From contig JBGQAM010000025.1 in NCBI GenBank assembly GCA_041494275.1, forward strand, positions 1-21,879: a stretch of DNA of 21,879 nt, given 5' to 3'. The stretch comes from COMBO-56-21 sp041494275. GTDB taxonomy: Archaea > Thermoplasmatota > Thermoplasmata > UBA10834. The notes beneath the pieces were generated by a model. That model had not been told where the DNA came from and searched no databases. It saw only the letters and a program-made list of their open reading frames with translations. The translations under genes and the position numbers were made by a program. This document shows positions 7,832 to 14,533 of the stretch, one piece after another; position 1 is the first letter of the stretch, and each line of letters starts with the position of its first letter.

Positions 7832-8173
7832 ATGGAAGAGAAAGACAAGAAGGAGTACGAGGAAGTAATATCGACGTACTACGGCGACGAGCAGGTCGCG
7901 GCCATTGTCACATTCAAGATCGACACTAAGGGCTCTGACTCGGTGGCACGGAAGATAGCGACCTTCGATCACATCGAAGACGTCTTCCTGGTGACAGGCG
8001 ACACGGACATCATTGCCAAGGCGAGATTCCCGAGCTACGCGGCACTGAAGAAGTTCATAGTAGACGATGTCGCGGGCATAGACGGCGTGAAGGAGACGAA
8101 GACCTTCATGGTCGTGACGACCTTCAAGGAGAGGGGCAAGATCGCCCAGGAAGAGGAAGAGCCCAAGAAGTAG
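7832..8173 (+). CDS. Stand-alone Lrp/AsnC ligand-binding (RAM) domain protein
   Basis: The product is 113 residues. Residues about 20-100 match the Lrp/AsnC effector domain: QVAAIVTFKIDTKGSDSVARKIATFDHIEDVFLVTGDTDIIAKARF, then VKETKTFMVVTTFKERG. This is the beta-alpha-beta-beta-alpha-beta fold that binds amino acids and drives oligomerisation in feast/famine regulators. There is no helix-turn-helix: an in-frame stop at 7793-7795 rules out an N-terminal extension. Such stand-alone RAM proteins are thought to act as metabolite sensors or to join full-length Lrp proteins in mixed assemblies. The C-terminal tail is strongly acidic and basic (EEEEPKK). The ATG follows AGGGGGCG (7819-7825). The UPF0147 gene follows after 47 bp on the same strand. 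Confidence 0.82.
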   Translation: MEEKDKKEYEEVISTYYGDEQVAAIVTFKIDTKGSDSVARKIATFDHIEDVFLVTGDTDIIAKARFPSYAALKKFIVDDVAGIDGVKETKTFMVVTTFKERGKIAQEEEEPKK

Positions 8174-8220
8174 GAGGCCTGGAACGATAGGCTCGATCAC
8201 GGTCGAAATGGGTGGTTGCT

Positions 8221-8478
8221 ATGGCGGATATGGAATCAAGGTTGAGGCAGATCATGGAGGTCATGGATCAGCTGGCTGAGGACACCTCTGTGCCCAGGAA
8301 CATACGAAGAGGGGCGACTGACGCCAAAGAGAGGCTTATGAGGAAGAACGAGGCGCTGGACGTCAGAAGCGCAAGCGCGATAATGATTTTGGACGAACTG
8401 GCCAACGACCCGAACATCCCCCTCCACGGAAGGACCCTGATCTGGAACATCATCAGTCAGCTAGAGACTGTCAAGTGA
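8221..8478 (+). CDS. UPF0147 family protein
   Basis: Small all-helical archaeal protein of 85 residues whose function is unknown. The family signature is clear: EDTSVPRNIRRGATDAKERL in the first half and VRSASAIMILDELANDPNIPLHGRTLIWNIISQLE in the second. The ATG at 8221 is preferred, with GGGTGG (8210-8215) as its ribosome-binding site; a GTG at 8212 is in frame and would add three residues. It probably shares a transcript with the Lrp-like gene upstream. The gene ends 80 bp before tRNA-Gly. Confidence 0.88.
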   Translation: MADMESRLRQIMEVMDQLAEDTSVPRNIRRGATDAKERLMRKNEALDVRSASAIMILDELANDPNIPLHGRTLIWNIISQLETVK

Positions 8479-8524
8479 TTGTCTCTTCAGGGGGGTCTGG
8501 CCGACAATGACCAGAGCCGGATAG

Positions 8525-8532
8525 ATTTAAAT
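8525..8532 (+). promoter_or_regulatory. TATA box of the tRNA-Gly gene
   Basis: ATTTAAAT begins 34 bp before the first tRNA base and is centred about 30 bp upstream, the spacing normal for an archaeal promoter with a very short 5' leader. Confidence 0.65.
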
Positions 8533-8558
8533 GGGATTCTCCGCTATTTGGCCGGCGA

Positions 8559-8630
8559 GCGGCTGTAGTCTAGCGGTTAGGACTGGAGCTTCCCAAGCTT
8601 CAAACTCGGGTTCAAATCCCGGCAGCCGCA
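8559..8630 (+). tRNA. tRNA-Gly (anticodon CCC)
   Basis: A full cloverleaf can be folded without an intron. The acceptor stem is GCGGCTG (8559-8565) with CAGCCGC (8623-8629), and the discriminator base is A8630. The D arm is GTC...GAC with loop TAGCGGTTAG. The anticodon stem GGAGC/GCTTC (8585-8589, 8597-8601) closes a 7-base loop TTCCCAA with anticodon CCC at 8592-8594, reading GGG glycine codons. The T arm is TCGGG-TTCAAAT-CCCGG. CCA is not encoded. The final bases of this gene plus four flanking bases recur exactly at 9411-9430, a pattern typical of a tRNA used as an integration site. Confidence 0.95.
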
Positions 8631-8634
8631 CTCT
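8615..8634 (+). repeat. attL-like direct repeat (tRNA-Gly 3' end)
   Basis: These 20 bases (3' side of the T arm, acceptor strand, discriminator and CTCT outside the tRNA) are identical to 9411-9430, in the same orientation and 796 bp away. A tRNA 3' end duplicated on the far side of a gene is the classic footprint of tyrosine-recombinase integration. No integrase gene is present in the window, so the mechanism is inferred. Confidence 0.6.
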
Positions 8635-8730
8635 TGTTCATAATCAGCAAGATCCGTCTGTGTAGCGAAGTGCAGGATCGTCGGAGTCCCAACATCAATG
8701 GTCTGTCAGCGGACCGAGCATCTGAAAGAG

Positions 8731-8737
8731 TTATATT
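8731..8737 (+). promoter_or_regulatory. TATA box of the GNAT gene
   Basis: TTATATT lies about 25-30 bp before the ATG at 8762, which fits a leaderless or nearly leaderless transcript. It lies inside the repeat-bounded segment, so the gene would carry its own promoter. Confidence 0.5.
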
Positions 8738-8761
8738 GTCTAGTCCAGTTGGGGATGGACC

Positions 8762-9322
8762 ATGGCGAGGAGATTTCCCGTTCTAAGAACCAGGAAACTC
8801 GTCCTTCGTGAGGTCACAGCGAAGGACACCCCGTGGTACTTCAAGCACTTCAACACCTGGGAGATTGTAGACGGGCAGGAGTATCCTGGGCCAAAGGACA
8901 TGAAGGTCGCGCGACGGGAGCTCAAGCTCTACTTCACGGACAACTTCAGGAATGATACCGGTATCCGGTGGGGCATCACGCTGAAGGGCAGCGACGATCT
9001 CATAGGCTCCGCAGGGTTGTACAAGTGGACCAAGAAGACATCCCAGGTCGAGACCGCATACGACCTTGATCCCAAGTACTCGGGCCAGGGGATAATGACA
9101 GAAGCGATGACGGCCATCATTCAGTACGCGTTCGAGGTTATGAAGGTCAACAGGATAGAGGCTCTGGTTTCCACGCGGAACAAAGGTTCTCTAGGGCTTG
9201 TCCGGAGGCTGGGGTTCCGCAAGGAAGGGACTCTCCGCGAGCACGATTTCTACAATGGCAAATTCACCGACGATTTCCTCTTCTCCCTTCTGAAGAGAGA
9301 TTGGCGACACAGGCATCGATGA
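8762..9322 (+). CDS. GNAT acetyltransferase, RimJ/RimL-like
   Basis: Acetyl-CoA-dependent N-acetyltransferase of 186 residues. The N-terminus VLRTRKLVLREVTAKDTPWYFKHF, the middle WGITLKGSDDLIGSAGLYKW, the acetyl-CoA loop LDPKYSGQGIMTEAMTAIIQYAF (Q.G/A-type motif A), and NRIEALVSTRNKGSLGLVRRLGFRKEGTLREHDFYNGKFTDDFLFSLL are all standard for the RimJ/RimL branch. That branch acetylates ribosomal protein N-termini, amino acids or antibiotics; the substrate here cannot be told. It lies alone between the tRNA-Gly 3' end and a copy of that end at 9411-9430, so it may be cargo of a small integrated element. Confidence 0.87.
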   Translation: MARRFPVLRTRKLVLREVTAKDTPWYFKHFNTWEIVDGQEYPGPKDMKVARRELKLYFTDNFRNDTGIRWGITLKGSDDLIGSAGLYKWTKKTSQVETAYDLDPKYSGQGIMTEAMTAIIQYAFEVMKVNRIEALVSTRNKGSLGLVRRLGFRKEGTLREHDFYNGKFTDDFLFSLLKRDWRHRHR

Positions 9323-9370
9323 CACAAGTGCAAAGCGCCGCATCATCTCGCCGTGCATATTCCATCATAA

Positions 9371-9430
9371 TTGAAATCAGAAGAAGGATGCCTGGCTCCT
9401 GCCGAGTACGAATCCCGGCAGCCGCACTCT
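9371..9430 (+). repeat. Repeat R1 with tRNA-derived 3' third (attR-like)
   Basis: This 60-bp element matches R2 (9959-10018) at 49 of 60 positions without gaps. Its last 20 bases are identical to the tRNA-Gly 3' end plus flank. It contains an inverted repeat CTGCCG (9399-9404) and CGGCAG (9416-9421) that can form a hairpin. It lies in the gap between the convergent GNAT and VOC genes. It may be an attachment site, a bidirectional terminator, or both. Confidence 0.65.
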
Positions 9431-9456
9431 GATGCGTAGCCAGATTCTCGGGCCGA

Positions 9457-9867
9457 CTAAGAAGAACCACTAGCCCTTCGCTGCATCTCCATCGTCGGCT
9501 CGAACAGGCCCATCAGGTTGCCTTCTGAGTCTATGAAGTAGGCTGAGAATCCCATACCCGGAACGGGCATCTTCTTCTGGGCCACCTTTCCTCCCAGCTT
9601 CTTTATCGTCTTGAGAGACGCGTCCATGTCCTCGACGACGATTGTAATGACCGGATGCTCGATGGGGGCCTGTCTCTTCATCAACCCGCCATTGATTGCT
9701 GCGAGCTCCTTTGGCACTCCCTTTTCGTCGACCTCTGTCGTGCGAACAAGAGTGTATTCCATGTTGGGCACGGGGTCCATAGTCCACCCGAAGGCGTCCG
9801 TGTAGAACTTCTTGGCTCTCTCCACATCATCAGCCGGTATCTCGAAATGCGCTACTTTTCCAGACAT
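9457..9867 (-). CDS. VOC superfamily (glyoxalase/bleomycin-resistance-like) protein
   Basis: Vicinal-oxygen-chelate protein of 136 residues with two beta-alpha-beta-beta-beta modules. KVAHFEIPADDVERAKKFYTDAFGW is the standard N-terminal module of this group, and HPVITIVVEDMDASLKTIKKLGGKV followed by GFSAYFIDSEGNLMGLFEP is the second; His, His and Glu at the usual metal-ligand positions are present. Members include glyoxalases, dioxygenases and antibiotic-binding proteins, so the substrate is open. The frame continues upstream to 10020, but homology begins at MSGKVAHFEIPADD and GAGGT lies eight bases before the ATG at 9867, so the short start is used. The gene sits between repeats R1 and R2. 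Confidence 0.88.
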   Translation of the reverse strand: MSGKVAHFEIPADDVERAKKFYTDAFGWTMDPVPNMEYTLVRTTEVDEKGVPKELAAINGGLMKRQAPIEHPVITIVVEDMDASLKTIKKLGGKVAQKKMPVPGMGFSAYFIDSEGNLMGLFEPTMEMQRRASGSS

Positions 9868-9958
9868 ACTATCAACCTCGGCAACACATGTCTCTCGCTG
9901 ACATAACCATTGGGCCGCACATGTACGAAATTGATGTCCTTCGTGGAATCCCCCTATA

Positions 9959-10018
9959 TTGAAATCAGAAAAAGGGAGTCTGGCTCCTGCCGAGTCCGGA
10001 TTCCGGCAGCTGGACTTC
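9959..10018 (+). repeat. Repeat R2, diverged copy of R1
   Basis: R2 is 82% identical to R1 over 60 bp, including a 10-base identical start (TTGAAATCAG) and the shared core CTGGCTCCTGCCGAGT. The hairpin arms CTGCCG (9987-9992) and CGGCAG (10004-10009) are kept although the loop differs, which suggests that the stem matters. The tRNA-like 3' portion is more decayed than in R1. It lies upstream of the VOC gene and downstream of the PPC gene. Confidence 0.6.
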
Positions 10019-10039
10019 AAATCGCGCTATCTATGCAGA

Positions 10040-10456
10040 TCATTCGATATGGAGTATGCCGACCTTCTTGTCTGGATCCATGACCCTCTTCGAGAATCCT
10101 CCATCGAGCCTCAGCAGACCAATCTCGTTGCTCATCCAGACCTTGCCGCGCATAAGGTGGCCGCCAAACGCTCTGTGCTTGGTGTCAGCGACCGTAGCAT
10201 GAACATGGATTCGCGGCTCCCCTTCGGAGGCGACTGAACCTTGGAGAGCGAGCAACTCGTGAGGTTCTGAGAAGGCCTTCTTCAGATATTTCCCTTTATC
10301 GAAGTAGCCGAGTTCGAAATCGTGTATCATGCCCAAGCCAGTCGTAACAAGGAGTGTGTACCTTTCGTTCTTGACTGCCTTTTGTATCGAACCCAGTATG
10401 TCTTCGTCTTGATCAAGTCGCAACATCATTACGGAGCCCTTCCGTGAGATCTCCAT
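10040..10456 (-). CDS. PPC (DUF296) domain protein
   Basis: The product is 138 residues and consists of a single PPC domain. The hallmark segment is RIHVHATVADTKHRAFGGHLMRGKVWMSNEIGLL, with the paired histidines and GGHL motif of the family. In bacteria and archaea these proteins form trimers; a metal- or DNA-related role is proposed, but their function is not established. In plants the domain is fused to AT-hooks, which are absent here. An upstream in-frame ATG at 10492 exists; MEISRKGSVMMLRLDQDEDILGSIQKAVKN is taken as the natural start. About 200 bp upstream of it contain no convincing gene. Confidence 0.8.
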   Translation of the reverse strand: MEISRKGSVMMLRLDQDEDILGSIQKAVKNERYTLLVTTGLGMIHDFELGYFDKGKYLKKAFSEPHELLALQGSVASEGEPRIHVHATVADTKHRAFGGHLMRGKVWMSNEIGLLRLDGGFSKRVMDPDKKVGILHIE

Positions 10457-10656
10457 CCGAATCACCAAGACAAGTATCGCAGGGGACGGCAATTAGACTT
10501 GCCCCGTACTGCCGAAACGAAGATGACCTGTTGAGATGGTGCTTCCTTGAGCTCGAATCGTACGGAGCGGCGTCGAGACCTTGGTGATCGACGGATTGCC
10601 ATGTGGCATAGGATTCCTTTTCGGAAGGGTCGTCCAGGCTCTGATAGGGTAGAATC

Positions 10657-11952
10657 TCAAGCGGCGTCAAATACCTCGCGGATCCTCTCCATCGCCCAAT
10701 CGATCTCATCCTTGGTGATGACCAAGGGCGGCGCGAACCTGATGGTCTTCTCGTGCGTGTCTTTCGCAAGAACTCCCTTTGCCATCAGCTTTTCGCAGAG
10801 GGGTCTGACGGTCTCCTTCGGACCTAGATGGAACTCCACCCCGATCAGTAGGCCTTTCGATCTTATCGCCTTGATCTTCTTCGACTTGATCTCCTTGATG
10901 CGCTTCACGAAGTAGGCCCCCATTTCGGTGGACCTTTCAGCCAGCTTCTCATCGAGTAGCACATCGAGCGATTCCTCGGCGATTGCACATGCTAATGGGT
11001 TGCCTCCGAATGTGCTTCCGTGGCTGCCCGGCGAGAAGACGCTCATGATTTCCCTGGTCGACAAAGATGCGGACACAGGGTACAGGCCTCCTCCAAGCGC
11101 CTTGCCAACGCAGAGTATGTCCGGCTTGATGTTCTCATGCTGGAATGCGAACATCTTGCCCGTCCTGGCAAAGCCCGTTTGAATCTCGTCCAGAATCAAG
11201 AGGATGCCCTTCTCGGTGCATATCCTCCTCAGATCCCTGAGGTAGCCCTCAGATGGTACGTTTATGCCGGCTTCTCCCTGGATCGGCTCAACCAGAATGC
11301 CAATGGTCTTGGAGTTGATAGCCTTCTTGAACGCTGGGATATCATTGTAGGGAATCGTGACGAAACCGGGTGTGAACGGTCCGAACCCTTTCTTCGAGTC
11401 GGGGTCGCTGGAGAAGCTGATGATGGTCGTGGTCCGACCGTGGAAGTTGTTCTCGCAAACGATGATCTCGCCTTCGTTCTCGGAGATGCCTCTCTTCATG
11501 TGAGCATGTCTCCGCGCGAGCTTGATCGAAGTCTCGACAGCCTCCGCGCCCGTGTTCATCGGCAGTGCCATCTCCATCCCAGATACCTCGCACAGCTTCT
11601 TCAGGAACGGACCCATCCTGTCGTTGGAGAACGCTCTCGATGTCAGGGAGACCCTTTTCATCTGGTCGATCGCAGCTTTCACGATCCTGTCGTTGAGGTG
11701 CCCCTGATTTATAGCGGAATACGAACTGAGCATGTCGATGTACTTCTTGCCTTCGACATCCCAGACCCAGACGCCTTTTGCCTTCGATATCACGACGGGC
11801 AATGGATGGTAGTTGTGTGCGCCATAGGTTTCCTCGAGCTCGATGTAATCCTTTGCTTTCAAGTCCAAACCCTCTGACTGTTGGAGTCGATTCTCGGAAA
11901 GCACTCCACTCTTAAAACGCTTCTCTGGGACTAGGGCGGTAGTATGGCTCAA
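10657..11952 (-). CDS. rocD: Ornithine--oxo-acid aminotransferase (class III)
   Basis: PLP-dependent class III aminotransferase; the closest pattern is ornithine aminotransferase, which turns ornithine and 2-oxoglutarate into glutamate semialdehyde and glutamate. YGAHNYHPLPVVI...GVWVWDVEGKKYIDMLSSYSAINQGH is the RocD signature, followed by NTGAEAVETSIKLAR, the ILDEIQTGFARTGK loop, and the PLP lysine in CVGKALGGG (Lys284 from this start). The start is uncertain. The ATG at 11952 overlaps the DUF998 stop as ATGA, which suggests coupling. But the first 30 residues have no family counterpart. A TATA-like CTTAAAA (11911-11917, minus-strand TTTTAAG) precedes a TTG at 11862 with GAGGG seven bases before it, which would give 401 residues, the usual RocD length. 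Acetylornithine or related substrates cannot be fully excluded. Confidence 0.85.
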   Translation of the reverse strand: MSHTTALVPEKRFKSGVLSENRLQQSEGLDLKAKDYIELEETYGAHNYHPLPVVISKAKGVWVWDVEGKKYIDMLSSYSAINQGHLNDRIVKAAIDQMKRVSLTSRAFSNDRMGPFLKKLCEVSGMEMALPMNTGAEAVETSIKLARRHAHMKRGISENEGEIIVCENNFHGRTTTIISFSSDPDSKKGFGPFTPGFVTIPYNDIPAFKKAINSKTIGILVEPIQGEAGINVPSEGYLRDLRRICTEKGILLILDEIQTGFARTGKMFAFQHENIKPDILCVGKALGGGLYPVSASLSTREIMSVFSPGSHGSTFGGNPLACAIAEESLDVLLDEKLAERSTEMGAYFVKRIKEIKSKKIKAIRSKGLLIGVEFHLGPKETVRPLCEKLMAKGVLAKDTHEKTIRFAPPLVITKDEIDWAMERIREVFDAA

Positions 11953-12536
11953 GGGACGGATCTGCCGGACATCTTCAGCGAAAGAAGACTTACCATGACG
12001 AGTCCCCAGACGATTATTCCAAGCACAGCGAGCGTCTCGGAGAACGGATCGCCGCCCATCGGAAGAAGGCCCACGCCGAAGACGAAAACCAAGAGTGTGG
12101 AGCCGTACCCGGACTTGCCCAGGTACCTCGATTTGTAGAGAGCCACTGCAACGAAAACGAAAGCGACCAGCATCGTCAAGAAGAAGCCGTAGGACACGAC
12201 GCCATGGATATCACCTGCGTCTTCTGTGAATACTCCTATGCTGGCCAGGAAAAGCGCCGCAATAACCAGCGTGATCTTGCTAATCATGGCCCAAATCGTG
12301 TCACCGAGCGCTGGACTGAGGCCAAGGATGGAGAATGGCATCAGGAGGAGTCCGCATAGAATGAGGGCAGTGTTGAAAGCCCACGCGCCATCACTGACGC
12401 CTAGGTCGCTCAGGTAGTCCCTTCCGAATACATACGTGGAATCCAATGACATCGCTATCACGTACAGAACGAGGAATGCCACAACGGCACCAAGGCCGCA
12501 CAGAACAGCCGCCTTTTGAGTTCGTTGGCTGGTCAC
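11949..12536 (-). CDS. DUF998 family membrane protein
   Basis: Integral membrane protein of 195 residues with about six hydrophobic helices. GRDYLSDLGVSDGAWAFNTALILCGLLLMPFSI and EDAGDIHGVVSYGFFLTMLVAFVFVAVALY are typical of DUF998, a family without a known biochemical role. The GTG at 12536 is chosen: GGAG lies five bases upstream, homology starts there, and the longer frame to 12620 would overlap the end of the antiporter gene. It follows the antiporter by 52 bp and its stop overlaps the aminotransferase ATG by 4 bp, so the three genes probably form one transcript. Confidence 0.8.
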   Translation of the reverse strand: MTSQRTQKAAVLCGLGAVVAFLVLYVIAMSLDSTYVFGRDYLSDLGVSDGAWAFNTALILCGLLLMPFSILGLSPALGDTIWAMISKITLVIAALFLASIGVFTEDAGDIHGVVSYGFFLTMLVAFVFVAVALYKSRYLGKSGYGSTLLVFVFGVGLLPMGGDPFSETLAVLGIIVWGLVMVSLLSLKMSGRSVP

Positions 12537-12588
12537 GAATTCTCCATGGACTTCGGTGGGGATAATGATTGGGAACTGGAGGAAGGCA

Positions 12589-14376
12589 TCACAAGCGCGA
12601 ATGCTTCGATGCTCGCACAACGCCGTAGATTGGCGTTGGGATGTCCGACATTGTCTCGACCGGCTCCGTCATAGCCTTTTGGAGATGATACACCTTCTGC
12701 GGAACATCCGAGTCGTGCAAGTACAGACCCCTGTAAGCCCATAGCATGAGCGACATGACGAACATCACATATGCGAGAGCGATTACAAGCGAGAATTGCC
12801 ACGTGTATGTCCAGCTGAAGACTATCATGAGAACTGCTAGAACCGCTCCGACTGCTACGCCAGATACCAGATCGACCACCTTAGCGTTGTTCCCCGACTT
12901 CGCGCCGATGCTCGAGTAGTTCACAATCCCAGCAATATCGGTCATCTCAGATCTCATGATGTAGTACAAGAGACCGACCATGATTAGGCCGCCCAAGGTC
13001 ATCACAAGGTGCAGGTACGATTGGGTGAGAAGCGTCAATGCGCAGACAATTACGAAAGAGGCAAGGAGAACACCCGTCATCTTTGCTCCCTTCACGATTC
13101 GGATGTTGGACGGCATAATGGCCTTCCCCAGAGTCCTCGATATCACCGCCCCCGAGAACTTGAATGGTCTCGGGACGACCTTCGCCAAAGCGTTGGCGAA
13201 ACCTGCCGAATGCTTCACGAGAGGCGGAGTAATCGCACTCATGACAAAGCAGAACGCTCCCGCGAACGGGTTCAGCTGCGCACCCATGGTAGTTCCTTGG
13301 ACCCGGCTTCCAACACTAGCGTATAGTATCGACTCGATCCCTCTTCCGCTCATGCCCGTTCCGATTGTCGTTGATGCCTTCGCTGAGAATCCGAGGAAGT
13401 ATGCGACAGATGAAATCACGAATGCTTCATAGAGCAGGACAATCGGGACAGCGAGCACTATCATCCAAATGACATCGTGAAACATTGCGGGGTCGATCAT
13501 CATCCCGAAAGATGTGAAGAATATCGCCACAAAAGCGTCCTTGAAAGAATCCAGCTTCATCTGGATCCTCGATGTCACTTTGCTCTCGGCCAGTATCATG
13601 CCGATGAAGAAGGCACCGATGATAGGCGGAACATTCATGACCGCAGCAACACCAGACGTCAGGAAGACTATACCGAGGGCGAACAGGATGAATAGCTCAT
13701 CATTCTCGATGCTGTTGAAGAATTTGACAACTCGAGGGATCGCATACATCGCCATCCAGACGAAGAACCCGTAGAATGCTGCGATGCCGATCAACAACTG
13801 GCCGTAGCCAACGGGGTTCGAATTGGGCTGAACGATCATGCCGCTGGCGACTGCCAGTATCACCATCGCGATGAACGTCTCAACGACCACGAGCCCGATA
13901 AGAAACTCGACCTCTGGGCTGGACATCCGCTTCAGGTCAAAAAGAACCTTCATGGCTATGCTCGTGCTGCTCATTGCTATCACCCCTGCCAGGAAGACTG
14001 AGTCGATGAGCGGCCAGCCAAGGTAGGACGCAAGAAGGAACCCGACGAACAGGCCGACGCCCGTGTCAATCACAGCGAGCACAATCGCAGGTGTGCGTGT
14101 CTTCTTTAGTTTCGTGAATGAGAACTCGAGACCGACGAAGAACATGAGCATGACAAGGCCGATGCTGGAGAGGACCTCGATGAAGGTAGTGTCCCTGATC
14201 AGGCCGTGGTACTGCACTCCGAAGATCTCGAAGCTCATCTTCGGCCCGATGAAGGCACCGATGATGATGTAGCCGATCATGACTGACTGGTTCATCTTGC
14301 CGGCGAGACTCGCGGCAATGAACGCAAGAAGCATGATGGAACCGAGCTGGAAGAGCAGCTGCGCATCTGACATCAT
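12589..14376 (-). CDS. Kef/NapA-type cation:proton antiporter (CPA2) with membrane C-terminal extension
   Basis: The product is 595 residues. Residues 1-400 form the usual 12-13 helix exchanger core: MIGYIIIGAFIGP, GLVMLMFFVGLEFSFTKLKK, and AGVIAMSSTSIAMKVLFDL match the CPA2 pattern. Such proteins exchange K+ or Na+ for protons. Two features are unusual. The segment that normally reads V(Q/E)D(I/L) reads VETF (Glu166-Thr167), so the highly conserved transport Asp is missing. The C-terminus carries no TrkA-N/RCK domain; it has about four further hydrophobic helices (from TGVLLASFVIVCALTLL onward) and a short hydrophilic tail. It is the first gene of the set with DUF998 and rocD. The start ATG at 14376 follows GGTGAGG; ATG 14373 is possible. 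Confidence 0.85.
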   Translation of the reverse strand: MMSDAQLLFQLGSIMLLAFIAASLAGKMNQSVMIGYIIIGAFIGPKMSFEIFGVQYHGLIRDTTFIEVLSSIGLVMLMFFVGLEFSFTKLKKTRTPAIVLAVIDTGVGLFVGFLLASYLGWPLIDSVFLAGVIAMSSTSIAMKVLFDLKRMSSPEVEFLIGLVVVETFIAMVILAVASGMIVQPNSNPVGYGQLLIGIAAFYGFFVWMAMYAIPRVVKFFNSIENDELFILFALGIVFLTSGVAAVMNVPPIIGAFFIGMILAESKVTSRIQMKLDSFKDAFVAIFFTSFGMMIDPAMFHDVIWMIVLAVPIVLLYEAFVISSVAYFLGFSAKASTTIGTGMSGRGIESILYASVGSRVQGTTMGAQLNPFAGAFCFVMSAITPPLVKHSAGFANALAKVVPRPFKFSGAVISRTLGKAIMPSNIRIVKGAKMTGVLLASFVIVCALTLLTQSYLHLVMTLGGLIMVGLLYYIMRSEMTDIAGIVNYSSIGAKSGNNAKVVDLVSGVAVGAVLAVLMIVFSWTYTWQFSLVIALAYVMFVMSLMLWAYRGLYLHDSDVPQKVYHLQKAMTEPVETMSDIPTPIYGVVRASKHSRL

Positions 14377-14470
14377 CTATGCCTCACCTTCCGTGGGCGG
14401 TGGATGATATCCTCTGACCAGAGGAGAATCGGTCTGCATCCCATCCGGTCGCTAATTGGCTTTGTCTGTA

Positions 14471-14480
14471 CTTATAATTT
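14471..14480 (-). promoter_or_regulatory. TATA-like box upstream of the antiporter operon
   Basis: The minus strand reads AAATTATAAG here. Transcription would start near 14448, leaving a leader of about 70 nt before the antiporter ATG at 14376. Confidence 0.45.
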
Positions 14481-14491
14481 GTCAGAACGAG

Positions 14492-14505
14492 CATCTAGCC
14501 AGATG
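14492..14505. other. Short hairpin CATCT-AGCC-AGATG
   Basis: Perfect 5-bp inverted repeat with a 4-base loop, lying between the exchanger stop and the antiporter promoter and next to a larger hairpin at 14515-14533. No T-run follows on either strand. Confidence 0.25.
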
Positions 14506-14514
14506 TCTCGACGA

Positions 14515-14533
14515 CTAGTAGCTCCGCTACTAG
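14515..14533 (-). terminator. 8-bp hairpin over the exchanger stop codon
   Basis: CTAGTAGC (14515-14522) and GCTACTAG (14526-14533) form a perfect stem with a 3-base loop. The exchanger stop codon (14530-14532) lies within one arm. It may protect or define the 3' end of the exchanger mRNA. Archaeal termination normally needs a U-tract, which is lacking, so the terminator role is tentative. Confidence 0.3.

Noticed and set aside
9300..9440. C/D-box small RNA in the GNAT-VOC spacer
   Set aside because: CTGA occurs near 9430 and GATGA near 9318, but the C box does not match RTGATGA and no terminal stem brings the boxes together.
9868..10020. N-terminal extension of the VOC protein by 51 residues
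   Set aside because: The frame is open but translates repeat R2 and has no homology; a good ribosome-binding site and the family start both point to the ATG at 9867.
10413..10769. Minus-strand frame covering the spacer between the PPC gene and rocD
   Set aside because: It overlaps both neighbours in another frame and is arginine/serine-rich, without protein-like features; the 200-bp spacer appears non-coding.
11020..11877. Plus-strand open frame (285 codons) opposite rocD
   Set aside because: Antisense shadow of a conserved aminotransferase; no family pattern and no ribosome-binding site.
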